Positions 26,779 to 36,086 of a stretch of DNA of 64,000 nt are shown here, piece by piece. The DNA is taken from positions 1,240,001-1,304,000 of the forward strand of contig NZ_CP017481.1 in the NCBI RefSeq assembly GCF_002307355.1, given 5' to 3'. Origin of the DNA: Pectobacterium polaris (GTDB lineage: Bacteria; Pseudomonadota; Gammaproteobacteria; Enterobacterales; Enterobacteriaceae). The position numbers were made by a program, and so were the translations under genes. The notes beneath the pieces were generated by a model. The model made no database searches. It was not told the origin of the DNA and worked only from the letters and a program-made list of their open reading frames with translations. The stretch's first letter is position 1. Each line of letters opens with the position of its first letter.

Positions 26779-29478
26779 TCAAGCCACTGTCTTTTCTGTA
26801 AACAGGTTCTCTTGTGCAAATCGCGTTTCATGGGTAGACGGCGTCTGGCCCTGATGTACGGCTTTTTCCGGCAGCGCAGCGCCCGTCTGGTCTGTTACGG
26901 TGCGTTTCCCTACATAGCGTGGGATGAAGGACACCACCCACACCACGATGTTGAGGAAGGCCAGAATAATGTTGCGTATAACGGGCGGTGCGTAATCGGC
27001 CAGGCGCAGGTAACCGCGAAAGCCGAGCGCCAGCACATCAACCAGGCTTTCGACCGGTTTATCCTGCGGGAAGCTGTCTTGCCAGAGCGCCCAGGTGTCG
27101 GCGCGGGCAAACGTACATTGAATGAAATCAATATGCTGGCGGATGGTCAGGTTGGTCATGCGCAGGCCAATCTTGTTGTCGAACGCGCGGGTGACGCTGA
27201 ACGGGAAGGCGTACTCCTGCTGACCGCGTTTTAACAACAGCGAGACGCTGTCCCCGACCTGAAGAATGCCCGATTCACGTGCTTCAACGCCCACGCCGCC
27301 ATCGGAATAGTCGCGCAGGACGCAGGGGAACAGATGCCCATCGGCACGGAGGATCGCGGCGGACATCGACATTTCCACCCGGTGTGCCTGACGCACCTGT
27401 TTGGCTTCTACGGCAACCGCGACGGCTCCGCCTAAAATGGTCATGTTGTACACAACCCACAGCAGGCTGATGAGCACCGTCATGATCTCTTCCGGCGGCC
27501 CGTAAATCAGACGCCAGATGCCATACATCACTCCAGCGATATTCAGCAGCACCAGCACCAGATAAGGTCGCGTAATCACCCAGTCAACATGCTGTTCTTC
27601 TACCAGCCCGCCTTTGGCTGTTACGTTGAATTTCCCTTTGTGCGGGTTAAACAACGCGACGGTAGTCGGGCGAGCGATGTACCACGCCAGCACGGTTTCA
27701 TAGATTTCACTCCAGAATGAGTGACGGTAGCGCCCCTGAATACGCGAGTTGGTCAGGCTGGCGTGCACCATGTGCGGCAGCACGTAGAGCGCGATGGCCA
27801 GCGCCGGGGCGAAGATGATGTAGGCATGCAGCAGGAGAAACGCCAGCGGCGCAGTCAGGAAGATCAGCCGCGGAATGCCGGACAGAAAGTGCATCATGGC
27901 GTTGGCATAACACAGCCGTTGCCCCAGCTTCAGCCCCTTGCCAAACAGTGGGTTATCCAGCCGGAAGATTTGTACCATGCCCCGTGCCCAGCGAATACGC
28001 TGCCCGATGTGGGCCGAAAGGCTCTCGGTCGCGAGTCCGGCGGCCTGCGGAATGCGGATATACGCCGAGCTGTAGCCAAGGCGATGCAGGCGCAGTGAGG
28101 TGTGGGCATCTTCCGTTACCGTTTCAACCGCAATCCCGCCAATCTCATCCAGCGGTTTACGCCGCAGGATGGCGCAGGAGCCGCAGAAGAACGTGGCATC
28201 CCACATGTCGTTACCGTCCTGAACCAGACCGTAGAACAGCGTGCCTTCATTGGGCGTACGGCGGAAGCGGCCCAGATTGCGTTCGAACGGATCGGGCGAG
28301 AAAAAATGGTGCGGCGTTTGCAGCATCGCCAGCTTTTTGTCTTTGAAGAACCAGCCCATGGTTAATTGCAGGAAGGAGCGGGTAGGGACGTGGTCGCAGT
28401 CGAAGATGGCGACGAACTCGCCTTTTGCCTGTTTCAGGGCATTGTTGATGTTCCCGGCTTTGGCATGTTCGTGCGTGACGCGGGCAATGTAATGGACGCC
28501 GACTTCTTCTGCGAAGGCTTTAAATTCGGCGCGGCCGCCGTCATCCAGAATATAAATATTGAGCTTGTCTTTAGGCCAGTCGATACCTAGCGCGGCATAC
28601 ACCGTCGGTTTCACGACACTCAGCGGTTCATTGTAGGTCGGGATCATGAGATCGACGGTCGGCCACGTTTTGCTGTCTTCTGGCAGTGAAACCGGGTGGC
28701 GGTTCAGCGGCCAGATCGTCTGGAAATAGCCCAGAACCAACACCACCCAGGCATAGGTTTCCGCCGCCAGCAGCAGCAGGCCGCAGATCAAACTCAGCGG
28801 ATCGTCCCAGTTCAGCGTTTCAGTGTAGCGCCACCATAGGTAACGGCAGGAAACCGTGAAAGAAAGGGCGATCATCATGAGCGTCGGCATGCGTCCCGGC
28901 ATGTTGCGAACGAGCATGGCGATGCACCACAGCAGCGTCATGAAAATAAACTGCGACAGCAAATCAAACGGCTGCGTGATGCACAGCAGCGCCAGCGCCG
29001 CACACAGCAGGCTCAGCGCGACCGTCACCAGCCTCTGGAAGCGGCTCGTCTTGGCGGAGCCTGACTCAAGGTCTTCGCGATCGTCAGTATTCGCGTGGCT
29101 AAAGCGGGCGAACAGCGCTTGCTGCGCGTTCATGTAGCGTTGCCGCCAGCGCGGGAGCGCGGAGAAGTAATTGCGGCGCGATGTCGGCAACTGGCCGTTT
29201 TTGATGGTCAGCAGCCAAATACCCTGCGTCAGATAGCGAAGAATGTCAGCCGGACGCGGGCGTTGCGGCGAAATGTGTGGGAACCAGTAGGTTCGCTGCG
29301 CACGAATCTGTTGCCAGCCCTCAGACTCCAGCCGCAGGAAGATCCAGCCGAGTATCGCAAACAGTGTGGCGAAAAAGGCGGCAAAGGCGGAGGCACCTTG
29401 CTGACGATAGCCGCGGTAGCGTTGCTGAATCGCCTGTCTGGCGGGCGGGACGAGAAAGAGGCGCAGGATGCCACTCAT
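26779..29478 (-). CDS. bcsA: Cellulose synthase catalytic subunit BcsA
   Basis: An 899-residue membrane glycosyltransferase of family 2 (E. coli 872). The motifs for UDP-glucose transfer are all present: DDGGR near residue 313, DCD near 360, TED near 455 and QRIRW near 494. The C-terminal PilZ domain has RQAHR near 696 and DYSDGG near 726, the c-di-GMP binding pair, so synthesis should respond to c-di-GMP. Several membrane helices flank the catalytic domain. It polymerises glucose at the inner face while translocating the chain. Its ATG overlaps the bcsQ stop as ATGA. Confidence 0.96.
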   Translation of the reverse strand: MSGILRLFLVPPARQAIQQRYRGYRQQGASAFAAFFATLFAILGWIFLRLESEGWQQIRAQRTYWFPHISPQRPRPADILRYLTQGIWLLTIKNGQLPTSRRNYFSALPRWRQRYMNAQQALFARFSHANTDDREDLESGSAKTSRFQRLVTVALSLLCAALALLCITQPFDLLSQFIFMTLLWCIAMLVRNMPGRMPTLMMIALSFTVSCRYLWWRYTETLNWDDPLSLICGLLLLAAETYAWVVLVLGYFQTIWPLNRHPVSLPEDSKTWPTVDLMIPTYNEPLSVVKPTVYAALGIDWPKDKLNIYILDDGGRAEFKAFAEEVGVHYIARVTHEHAKAGNINNALKQAKGEFVAIFDCDHVPTRSFLQLTMGWFFKDKKLAMLQTPHHFFSPDPFERNLGRFRRTPNEGTLFYGLVQDGNDMWDATFFCGSCAILRRKPLDEIGGIAVETVTEDAHTSLRLHRLGYSSAYIRIPQAAGLATESLSAHIGQRIRWARGMVQIFRLDNPLFGKGLKLGQRLCYANAMMHFLSGIPRLIFLTAPLAFLLLHAYIIFAPALAIALYVLPHMVHASLTNSRIQGRYRHSFWSEIYETVLAWYIARPTTVALFNPHKGKFNVTAKGGLVEEQHVDWVITRPYLVLVLLNIAGVMYGIWRLIYGPPEEIMTVLISLLWVVYNMTILGGAVAVAVEAKQVRQAHRVEMSMSAAILRADGHLFPCVLRDYSDGGVGVEARESGILQVGDSVSLLLKRGQQEYAFPFSVTRAFDNKIGLRMTNLTIRQHIDFIQCTFARADTWALWQDSFPQDKPVESLVDVLALGFRGYLRLADYAPPVIRNIILAFLNIVVWVVSFIPRYVGKRTVTDQTGAALPEKAVHQGQTPSTHETRFAQENLFTEKTVA

Positions 29479-30212
29479 ACGCCGCTTTCCTTAACGTGAA
29501 TCAGGCACCAGTTTGCCAGCGTCATGATCTCTTCCGCTGCCACGCTGTCCGGGCGACATTCGCCCAGCGGCTGCTTCAGCATCAGCGATTCTGCCAGGGC
29601 TTCGTCACGGTGTACCACCAGCGGCAGCAGGTGTGACAGCGTGTGCAGCCAGAGCTGATGCAAATCCTGCTGAAGCGTACTGAGCGTAGAAAATTGATTC
29701 ACCAGAAAATGGCACTGACGCGGCAACGCCTGCTGATGTAAGCGCGAATGGCAGTTGGCATCCGCCACCACCACCTGAAAAACGGTATTCGCGGTGGCTA
29801 ACGCCTGTCGCGTGAGCGGGCTGTTGTCCGCTGGTACATCAATCAGTATCCAGCGATGGCGACCCGCCGCGCTGAGCTGCGCCAGATTGTTTTGCCAGAG
29901 TGCGGGATGTTGGTGGTAATGCTGCTGGAGCGTCGCGATCTCCTGTGTATTCAGACGACCAAACGGCAGAAAATCCAGACCGGGGAGATACTGCATGGCA
30001 CCGGTTTGCCACGGCGCGCCATCGGCTTCCGCCCGTGCCCAGCCGCGGCGTTGCTCAAACGGCATATTAAAGTTAATGCGCAGCAAGTTGTCCGGCGAAA
30101 AGTCAATCACCAGTGCGGATTCACCCAGCCGTTGGAAGGCCCATCCCAGTGCGGCAGCGATCGAGGTAGTGCCTACGCCTCCACGGATTCCCTGCAATGC
30201 AATCACGGGCAT
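29475..30212 (-). CDS. bcsQ: Cellulose biosynthesis protein BcsQ (ParA/MinD-like ATPase)
   Basis: A 245-residue SIMIBI ATPase. The deviant Walker A motif is GIRGGVGTTS near residue 9, a MinD-like Asp lies in ALVIDFSPDN, and WILIDVPADN follows. BcsQ is known to support assembly and polar localisation of the cellulose machine and pairs with BcsR. It starts two bases after bcsR and overlaps bcsA by four bases. Length and motifs look intact, unlike the stop-codon version known from E. coli K-12. Confidence 0.92.
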   Translation of the reverse strand: MPVIALQGIRGGVGTTSIAAALGWAFQRLGESALVIDFSPDNLLRINFNMPFEQRRGWARAEADGAPWQTGAMQYLPGLDFLPFGRLNTQEIATLQQHYHQHPALWQNNLAQLSAAGRHRWILIDVPADNSPLTRQALATANTVFQVVVADANCHSRLHQQALPRQCHFLVNQFSTLSTLQQDLHQLWLHTLSHLLPLVVHRDEALAESLMLKQPLGECRPDSVAAEEIMTLANWCLIHVKESGV

Positions 30213-30214
30213 CG

Positions 30215-30424
30215 TCAGTCACTCCCGGCCGGTTCTTTTAATTCATCGAGCAGCGGCCAGCGAGCCATCATTTGGCTGAGACGCGCCTGACGGGCGATAT
30301 CGATATAGTTTATTTCAGGTAAAGAAAAAGCCTGACTGAGAACCCGTAGATCGTCGTCGGTTCTTGCATTTTCGGTTAAATCGGCGTGCGCGCTAGTATC
30401 GATACGAGTCGGTTCGTTATTCAT
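30215..30424 (-). CDS. bcsR: Cellulose biosynthesis regulatory protein BcsR
   Basis: A 69-residue protein opening MNNEPTRIDT. Its core follows BcsR: DDLRVLSQAFSLPEINYIDI, then RLSQMMARWPLLDEL (E. coli BcsR is 62 residues). I chose the ATG at 30424 because of the AGAGG site eight bases before it; the frame to 30484 lacks one. BcsR helps BcsQ, and it is the first gene of bcsRQABZC. The gene was likely missed in many annotations because of its size. Confidence 0.88.
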   Translation of the reverse strand: MNNEPTRIDTSAHADLTENARTDDDLRVLSQAFSLPEINYIDIARQARLSQMMARWPLLDELKEPAGSD

Positions 30425-30764
30425 CCCATGCCTCTGAAATAGGCTATCCATTATCATTGAGATCGATAAAGGGAAAACATCCAAATAGCAGATGTGGTGC
30501 GTCTTTTACTGCACCCAGAACAGACAGTCTGGCAGATGAAGAGTTACGCCTCTGCTGTCTTTAATAAGGAGTCAGGTGTGCCCGTTAACTATAGCAATGA
30601 ATTCATGATTGCAATGTGAATGGGGAAAAATAGTAATCGGTGATTTATCAAGGGATAGGAATAATTTATAGCGCACAGTTGTGATCCCTCGGGGGGCTGC
30701 TAGAGTTTATTTTGACTGTGTTATTAAGGTGGAACGCTGCCATTAACGGAAAAGAAATCAGTCT
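30425..30764. other. Divergent control region of bcsRQABZC and bcsEFG
   Basis: This 340-base non-coding region separates two divergent cellulose transcription units and should contain both promoters. I see no operator that I can name with confidence. Confidence 0.6.
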
Positions 30765-32372
30765 ATGAAGCAGAACTTTTCATTAGGTATTCGTGACCTT
30801 TGGGATGAGCTGGTTACGCTCCAGTTGGCGGGCTTTTATTGGGTGAATATTGATCGGCAAATTGATGCCGCATTATTTTGCCAGCAAATCATGCACGGCC
30901 AAAATAACGACGCGAGAGTGGCGTTAATCGGCTGTGGGGAACGATCTGATTCTCTTCTGACGGCATTGTTTACGACAGACAATAAGTTTACGACAGAAAA
31001 TAATAACACCGGAAAGAAACAATTATCGTGCTATGCATTGCCGGAAAATAAAGCCGCGTTGCTGAATTTAACCGATGATTTAATGCGCGCATTGCGCCCT
31101 AAAAATCGTCTGTTGGTGCTTTATGCCCCAGCTAGCCTGTGGCGGGATATCTCGCCGGAAAGGCTCCAGCGCTGGATCGATGACACCGCGACATGGCTGC
31201 ATCAACGCCAGTGTACGCTGGTGGTGATCAGCCACAGCAGCGGCGTAACCCGCCTGAGGAATATGCTGATTTCCCAACATCGCGGACTTTACGGTTTAGC
31301 TAGCCTGCAATGGCAGCAGGATCGCGCCCAGTATCTGGTGTCATGGTGGGCAACGGAAAGGGGCGTGCGGGCGAATAAAGTGCAGATGCTGCAATCCGAC
31401 AGTGATGGGTGGTTCATGCTGAAGGAAGAGGAACCGATCCTCACGCCGTCTCTGGATGATGATGGGCTCTTTCTGATGGAAAAGAGCGTGATGGAAGGCG
31501 CACCTGCGCTGTCAGAACACTGGCAGCTACTGGACGACAACGCCATCTTGGTACAAACCGGCATGCTGACCCATGCGGCTACCCTCGTTTTTGCACTCAA
31601 TCAAACCAGTCAGGTGGATACGCTCGTCAAGCAAGTTCACAGCCTGCGGCGGCAACGTGGTGAGTTGCTGAAGATTGTGGTGCGGGAAATGAAGCCTTGT
31701 CTGCGCGCCAGCGACGAGCGTCTGCTATTGGCATGTGGCGCGAATATTATTGTCTCTCATTCCGAACCGCTATCCCGTTTCCTGACACGGATTGAAAGCG
31801 TGCAAGGGCAGCGCTTTACCAAACACGTTCCTGTCGATGTTGAAGTCTTGCTGACCACCATGCGGCCGCTACAGATTAAGGGCTACCAGCCCCCTGATAT
31901 CTTTCGGCAGTCTGTGCAGATGTTGATTGATAGCACGCTGATGCCGGAAGGCAGCAAGGGCGTGCTGGTCGCATTGCGCCCCGTGCCGGGCGTGCGGGCG
32001 GCGCAGGCGTTGACGTTGTGCACGTTGCGACGCTTTGGTGATGTCGTCACGATCGCGCAGGGTCGTCTGTTTTTGTTCCTGTCCAATTGCCGCCTGAATG
32101 AACTGGATATCGCGCTGAAATCCATTTTCCGCCTGCCGGTGGATGAAGCGTTCAGCAATCGGATTGTCTGGTCACAAGACTTACAGATTCTGGCAGAAGT
32201 TAAATCGCTGGTGCAGGACGATACGCTGGAGCAAGAGCGGCAGATTAACGATTATGTCCAATTGCAGCAGACCGAATCTGCGCCGAGCCGCCAGGTGCTG
32301 CGGCGTGAACCGATTGCTATCGATCTATTGGCACCCGATTTACGGGCCCGCGCACCGGGAGAGCCGTCATGA
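30765..32372 (+). CDS. bcsE: c-di-GMP-binding cellulose regulator BcsE
   Basis: A 535-residue cytoplasmic protein matching E. coli BcsE across its length: SLWDEL/LWDELV-type opening, LRRQRG near residue 300, ERLLLACGAN-x-x, and GKGVLVALRPVPG before the GIL domain. The c-di-GMP I-site appears as R423-F-G-D426 (RxGD), which is R415-T-G-D in E. coli. BcsE raises cellulose output by recruiting c-di-GMP at the synthase. It overlaps bcsF by four bases (ATGA). Confidence 0.92.
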   Translation: MKQNFSLGIRDLWDELVTLQLAGFYWVNIDRQIDAALFCQQIMHGQNNDARVALIGCGERSDSLLTALFTTDNKFTTENNNTGKKQLSCYALPENKAALLNLTDDLMRALRPKNRLLVLYAPASLWRDISPERLQRWIDDTATWLHQRQCTLVVISHSSGVTRLRNMLISQHRGLYGLASLQWQQDRAQYLVSWWATERGVRANKVQMLQSDSDGWFMLKEEEPILTPSLDDDGLFLMEKSVMEGAPALSEHWQLLDDNAILVQTGMLTHAATLVFALNQTSQVDTLVKQVHSLRRQRGELLKIVVREMKPCLRASDERLLLACGANIIVSHSEPLSRFLTRIESVQGQRFTKHVPVDVEVLLTTMRPLQIKGYQPPDIFRQSVQMLIDSTLMPEGSKGVLVALRPVPGVRAAQALTLCTLRRFGDVVTIAQGRLFLFLSNCRLNELDIALKSIFRLPVDEAFSNRIVWSQDLQILAEVKSLVQDDTLEQERQINDYVQLQQTESAPSRQVLRREPIAIDLLAPDLRARAPGEPS

Positions 32373-32587
32373 ACCTGATTGATATCGTTCAACTGGTGTT
32401 ATTGAGCGCGGTCGTTTTCTTCACGCTTGGCTATCTGGCGCACCGTGTGATTCCCCACTGGCTTCAGTACTGGAGAAACAGGCTGTTGTCACCGCGCTAC
32501 CTGAAGCCTGCGAGTGTCTGGATGCGCAGCCCTTCTTCAACAAAGACGGTCTCAACCAAGCCGACTTCAGCAGAGACTAAAAAATAA
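32369..32587 (+). CDS. bcsF: Cellulose biosynthesis membrane protein BcsF
   Basis: A 72-residue protein with one N-terminal membrane helix (IVQLVLLSAVVFFTLGYL) and a basic, Ser/Thr-rich cytoplasmic tail. BcsF anchors BcsE and works with BcsG in phosphoethanolamine modification of cellulose. It starts inside the bcsE stop and ends one base before bcsG. The tail after residue 45 is not conserved, as is usual. Confidence 0.88.
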   Translation: MNLIDIVQLVLLSAVVFFTLGYLAHRVIPHWLQYWRNRLLSPRYLKPASVWMRSPSSTKTVSTKPTSAETKK

Positions 32588-32588
32588 A

Positions 32589-34247
32589 ATGGACGAAAAA
32601 AAACCTACGCAGCAACAGGATACGCAAAAACAGCAAAATATATGGCGCTACTGGCGTGGGCTCGGTGCCTGGAATGTGTATTTTTTGCTGAAATTTGCCC
32701 TGTTATGGTTTGGCTACCTGAATTTTCATCCGCTGCTTAATCTGGTCTTTTTGGCGTTTCTGCTGTTCCCGATCCCCAATGTCACGCTGCACCGCTGGCG
32801 TCATATTATTGCCATCCCGCTCGGTATCGGGCTGTTTTACCACGATACCTGGCTGCCGGGTATCAACAGCATTCTCAGTCAGGGGTCGCAGGTTGCGGGC
32901 TTTAGCGCGGCCTACTTGCTGGAGCTATTCAATCGCTTTATTAACTGGCAAATGGTTGGTGCGGCGGCGGTCATTATCGTTGCCTACCTGTTCTTCGCGC
33001 AGTGGATTCGTATTACGGTGTTTACCGTGGCGGCGCTGGCGTGGTTAAACATCGTCAATCTGGCGGGCCCTGCGGTATCGCTGATGCCAGCGGCCTCAAC
33101 GGCGTCTGCCCCTTCGGCAGCTTCCCCAACGGGCGGAGACGCTGCGCTGCCCGAAGCGACTTTACCGCCAACGAACGCCAATCTCACGGCTTATCTCAAC
33201 CAGTTTTATACGCGAGAAAAAACGCGAACCACGGCGTTCCCCGCTACATTGCCGCAGGATGCGCAGCCTTTTGACCTCCTGATTATCAATATCTGTTCGC
33301 TGTCGTGGTCGGATTTGGACGTGGCGCAGTTGGAAAACCATCCGCTGTGGAAGAAGTTCGATATTCTGTTCCGTCAGTTTAACTCTGCCACCGCGTATAG
33401 CGGGCCGGCATCTATTCGCCTGCTGCGCGCAAGCTGCGGCCAACAGTCCCACACCGATTTGTATCAGCCGGTGAACCAGCAGTGTTACCTGTTCAGTAAT
33501 TTGGTGAAGTTAGGCTTTGAAGAACAGCTGATGCTCGACCATTCCGGCGTCTTTGGGAATTACCTGCGTGAGGTGCGTGAAGAGGGCGACATTCAGATCC
33601 CAATGCTGTCGCAGGAGGGCATTAGTCACCAGATTACGTCGTTCGACGGTGAGCCGATTTATAACGATCTGGAGCTGTTAAATCGCTGGCTGGGCGAGCG
33701 GGGTAAAGCGACGACAGCCCGTAACGCGACCTTCTTTAACCTGATTCCGCTGCATGACGGCAACCGCTTTGTCGGCAGCAACCAGTCGGCGGACTATGCG
33801 CCACGCGCGAAGATTCTGTTTGACCAACTGGATGCGTTTTTTGACGAGTTGCAAAAATCCGGCCGCAAAGTCATGGTGATTGTGGTGCCGGAGCACGGCG
33901 CGGCGCTGGCTGGGGATAAGATGCAAATGTCCGGCCTGCGCGATATTCCGAGCCCGAGCATCACGCATATTCCTGTCGGCGTGAAACTGTTTGGCCTACA
34001 GGCACCGCATCAGGGCAACGCGCTGGAGATTGCGTCGCCGAGCAGCTATCTGGCGATTTCTGAACTGGTGGTGCGAATGGTGGATGGCAAAGTGTTCACT
34101 GCGCCTTCTGTTGACTGGCAAACGCTGACGAGCGCACTGCCGCAAACGGAAGCGATCTCGGAAAATGAGAACGCTATCGTGATGCAATATCAGGGAAAAC
34201 CTTACATTCGTCTGAACGGCGGAGATTGGGTACCTTACCCGCAATAA
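32589..34247 (+). CDS. bcsG: Cellulose phosphoethanolamine transferase BcsG
   Basis: A 552-residue protein with five or so N-terminal membrane helices and a periplasmic sulfatase-like catalytic domain. The catalytic set is visible: Cys236 (INICSLSW), Ser271 in TAYSGPASIR, and Glu435-His436 in VVPEHGAAL. Each is seven positions before E. coli Cys243, Ser278 and Glu442/His443. It adds phosphoethanolamine to cellulose, as in E. coli and Salmonella. The start is set at MDEKKPTQQQ, one base after bcsF, where BcsG proteins begin. A perfect hairpin follows 17 bases after the stop. Confidence 0.94.
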   Translation: MDEKKPTQQQDTQKQQNIWRYWRGLGAWNVYFLLKFALLWFGYLNFHPLLNLVFLAFLLFPIPNVTLHRWRHIIAIPLGIGLFYHDTWLPGINSILSQGSQVAGFSAAYLLELFNRFINWQMVGAAAVIIVAYLFFAQWIRITVFTVAALAWLNIVNLAGPAVSLMPAASTASAPSAASPTGGDAALPEATLPPTNANLTAYLNQFYTREKTRTTAFPATLPQDAQPFDLLIINICSLSWSDLDVAQLENHPLWKKFDILFRQFNSATAYSGPASIRLLRASCGQQSHTDLYQPVNQQCYLFSNLVKLGFEEQLMLDHSGVFGNYLREVREEGDIQIPMLSQEGISHQITSFDGEPIYNDLELLNRWLGERGKATTARNATFFNLIPLHDGNRFVGSNQSADYAPRAKILFDQLDAFFDELQKSGRKVMVIVVPEHGAALAGDKMQMSGLRDIPSPSITHIPVGVKLFGLQAPHQGNALEIASPSSYLAISELVVRMVDGKVFTAPSVDWQTLTSALPQTEAISENENAIVMQYQGKPYIRLNGGDWVPYPQ

Positions 34248-34264
34248 TCTCATTCCATGACGTT

Positions 34265-34291
34265 ATCGGGCAGGCGAGCATCCTGCCCGAT
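34265..34291 (+). terminator. Terminator-like hairpin after bcsG
   Basis: ATCGGGCAGG (34265-34274) is exactly complementary to CCTGCCCGAT (34282-34291), with a seven-base loop. It lies 17 bases after the bcsG stop and ends the bcsEFG unit. The T-run is weak. Confidence 0.65.
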
Positions 34292-34582
34292 CCTTCAGTC
34301 TGCTCCCCGAATAGCGATACTGGCTTATGCAGGGGATATCCCCTATTCTGAGGCCGCGTTAACGCTGTTGCCAAAGGTAGCCTAGGATTAAGATGAAATC
34401 CCCCGAATATCAGCAGAAAACAGCGTTAAGGCGGCGATAAGCTGCCTTATACTGTTTGCCGCGTGTAAATCGTGTTGCTGTGTGTAACGCGTGCGCATTT
34501 TTCGCGTTGTATATTGCCCACCTGTTTGTTGTTTGGTGGGCCAGGTATTCAGGTCTGCATAACAGGTTGACGGAGAAAGCGC
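34292..34582. other. Intergenic region upstream of the PdeK-like gene
   Basis: A non-coding region of about 290 bases that holds the promoter for the gene at 34583. I see no firm operator or RNA element. Confidence 0.4.
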
Positions 34583-35767
34583 TTGCGGCTCAGACGTTCA
34601 TTAACGATTAAACAGATGACAGCCGTGTCTGCAGTGGCACTGGTGACGATCAGCCTGTTTATCGTCATACAGCTCTTTCACTTTGTTCATCAGCGCCGTG
34701 AAGATTATGCCAAGCAGTTGGAGAGCATCGCCTATTCCGTGCGTCAACCGCTGACGGATGCGGTGTTACAAGGGGAAGTGCAGCGGGCGGGCAATATTCT
34801 GGATAGCCTATTACCGGTTGCCTTTCTGAGCCGGGCAGATGTGCTGCTGCCGGATGATTTCCAGACGCTGCACGCGAATTTCCCGAAAGAGCGTCCGGTG
34901 CCAGACTGGATCGCACGGGTCTTTAAGCTGCCTATCCGCATCTCTATTCCGCTTTATTCGCCGCCGCAGACGCAGTATTCGGCTCCGCTGGCGCATCTGG
35001 TGTTGCAGGCGGATTCCTACCGGATGTATCAATTTATCGTCAGCACCTTTTCAACCATGTTGGCGACGTATCTGCTGCTGGCGCTGATTATGTCGATCGC
35101 CATTACCTGGTGCATTAACCGCCTGCTGATACACCCGCTGCGTGGGATTATTGTCGAGTTACAGAATCTACCGCCGGACGATATGCTCCACCGTCCGCTT
35201 ACGCTGCCGCCTTGGCATCAGGATGATGAGCTGGGTGCGCTGGTGCGCAGCTATAACCGCAATCAACAGCTGCTGGCGCAGTCGCTTTCTGCCGGAACAG
35301 AAGGCGCGGGGCTGCCGGACAACGCGCACTTTATGCGACGCCTTGAACAGCGTCTGGCCGACGCAACACCGTTCAGCCTGCTGGTTTTCGGGCTTGATCC
35401 CTCCGCCAGCAAACAGGGCAAGGTAGACTCGCTGGCGAAGCAGCTCAGCGCAGTGATTGAAGAACAAAACGAGGCTGGGCCTATCTATCTGGCGCGCCTC
35501 GACTGTGATGAGTTCGCTATTATCGGGAAGCAGCTGCAATCCGCCGGACAGGCGCAAGATTGGGCGCAGAATGTGATGCTGGCGATTAATTCACCCTTTT
35601 TGCCTGCGGGCTCCCAGCCTGCGCGGGCCGTCAGCGTCGGTATCCTCACCATTACCGATCCTCGACCCGAGGACGCGGCGCTGCTTTTATCACAGGCACG
35701 TTTTGCTATGCAGCTGGCGCGGCGTGATAAAAAATCCGGTATTCATCCTCTCACGGTACCTTCCTGA
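34583..35767 (+). CDS. PdeK/HmsP-like membrane protein with degenerate GGDEF and no EAL domain
   Basis: A 394-residue protein starting at TTG with a GGAG site. It matches E. coli PdeK (YhjK) through its first part: MRLRRSLTIKQM, a first membrane helix (residues 12-33), a periplasmic domain with SRADVLLP, a second helix near 150-180, a HAMP-like linker and a GGDEF-like domain. That domain has LDCDEF where GGDEF is expected, so it is probably inactive as a diguanylate cyclase. PdeK is about 650 residues, and its C-terminal EAL phosphodiesterase domain is missing here. The next 320 bases show no EAL remnant. Its place beside bcs suggests a regulatory role in c-di-GMP sensing or partner binding; that is inference. 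Confidence 0.82.
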   Translation: MRLRRSLTIKQMTAVSAVALVTISLFIVIQLFHFVHQRREDYAKQLESIAYSVRQPLTDAVLQGEVQRAGNILDSLLPVAFLSRADVLLPDDFQTLHANFPKERPVPDWIARVFKLPIRISIPLYSPPQTQYSAPLAHLVLQADSYRMYQFIVSTFSTMLATYLLLALIMSIAITWCINRLLIHPLRGIIVELQNLPPDDMLHRPLTLPPWHQDDELGALVRSYNRNQQLLAQSLSAGTEGAGLPDNAHFMRRLEQRLADATPFSLLVFGLDPSASKQGKVDSLAKQLSAVIEEQNEAGPIYLARLDCDEFAIIGKQLQSAGQAQDWAQNVMLAINSPFLPAGSQPARAVSVGILTITDPRPEDAALLLSQARFAMQLARRDKKSGIHPLTVPS

Positions 35768-36086
35768 GTATTCACAGGTAACGCAAATGTTACTTTTTAT
35801 AGATGGGTTTCCTGAAAGGCGTATTCCCCGTATGGCGGGGGTTTGAGGGCTTTTTAAGGTGATGCGTCTGCCGAAAAAATGTGCATCTGTTACAAGTAAA
35901 TTGCACTGATGTTTCTTTATAATTCCTGCTGACGTGATTCAGCTCTTGTTTTTAACCTATCGTTCACAAACTAAACTTATAAAACATTCTCAGCTTGTTA
36001 TTGCAATGTTACTTTCCGGCGCAATCACAGGCGGCATTTTCGTACCCTATTCCCCTCCTGTGTTTTCCCCACCATAGGACGTATGT
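35768..36086. other. Upstream region of dctA with a short hairpin
   Basis: The stretch contains a CCCCG...CGGGG hairpin (35826-35840) followed by TTTGAGGGCTTTTT, a likely terminator for the PdeK-like gene. A weak CRP-like half-site lies near 35877-35897 (AAATGTGC...TACAAGT), plausible since dctA is CRP-activated in E. coli. Neither is certain. Confidence 0.45.

Noticed and set aside
35877..35897. CRP operator upstream of dctA
   Set aside because: Only one half-site is fair (TGTGC); the other (TACAAG) is poor. Kept as a remark in the intergenic entry only.
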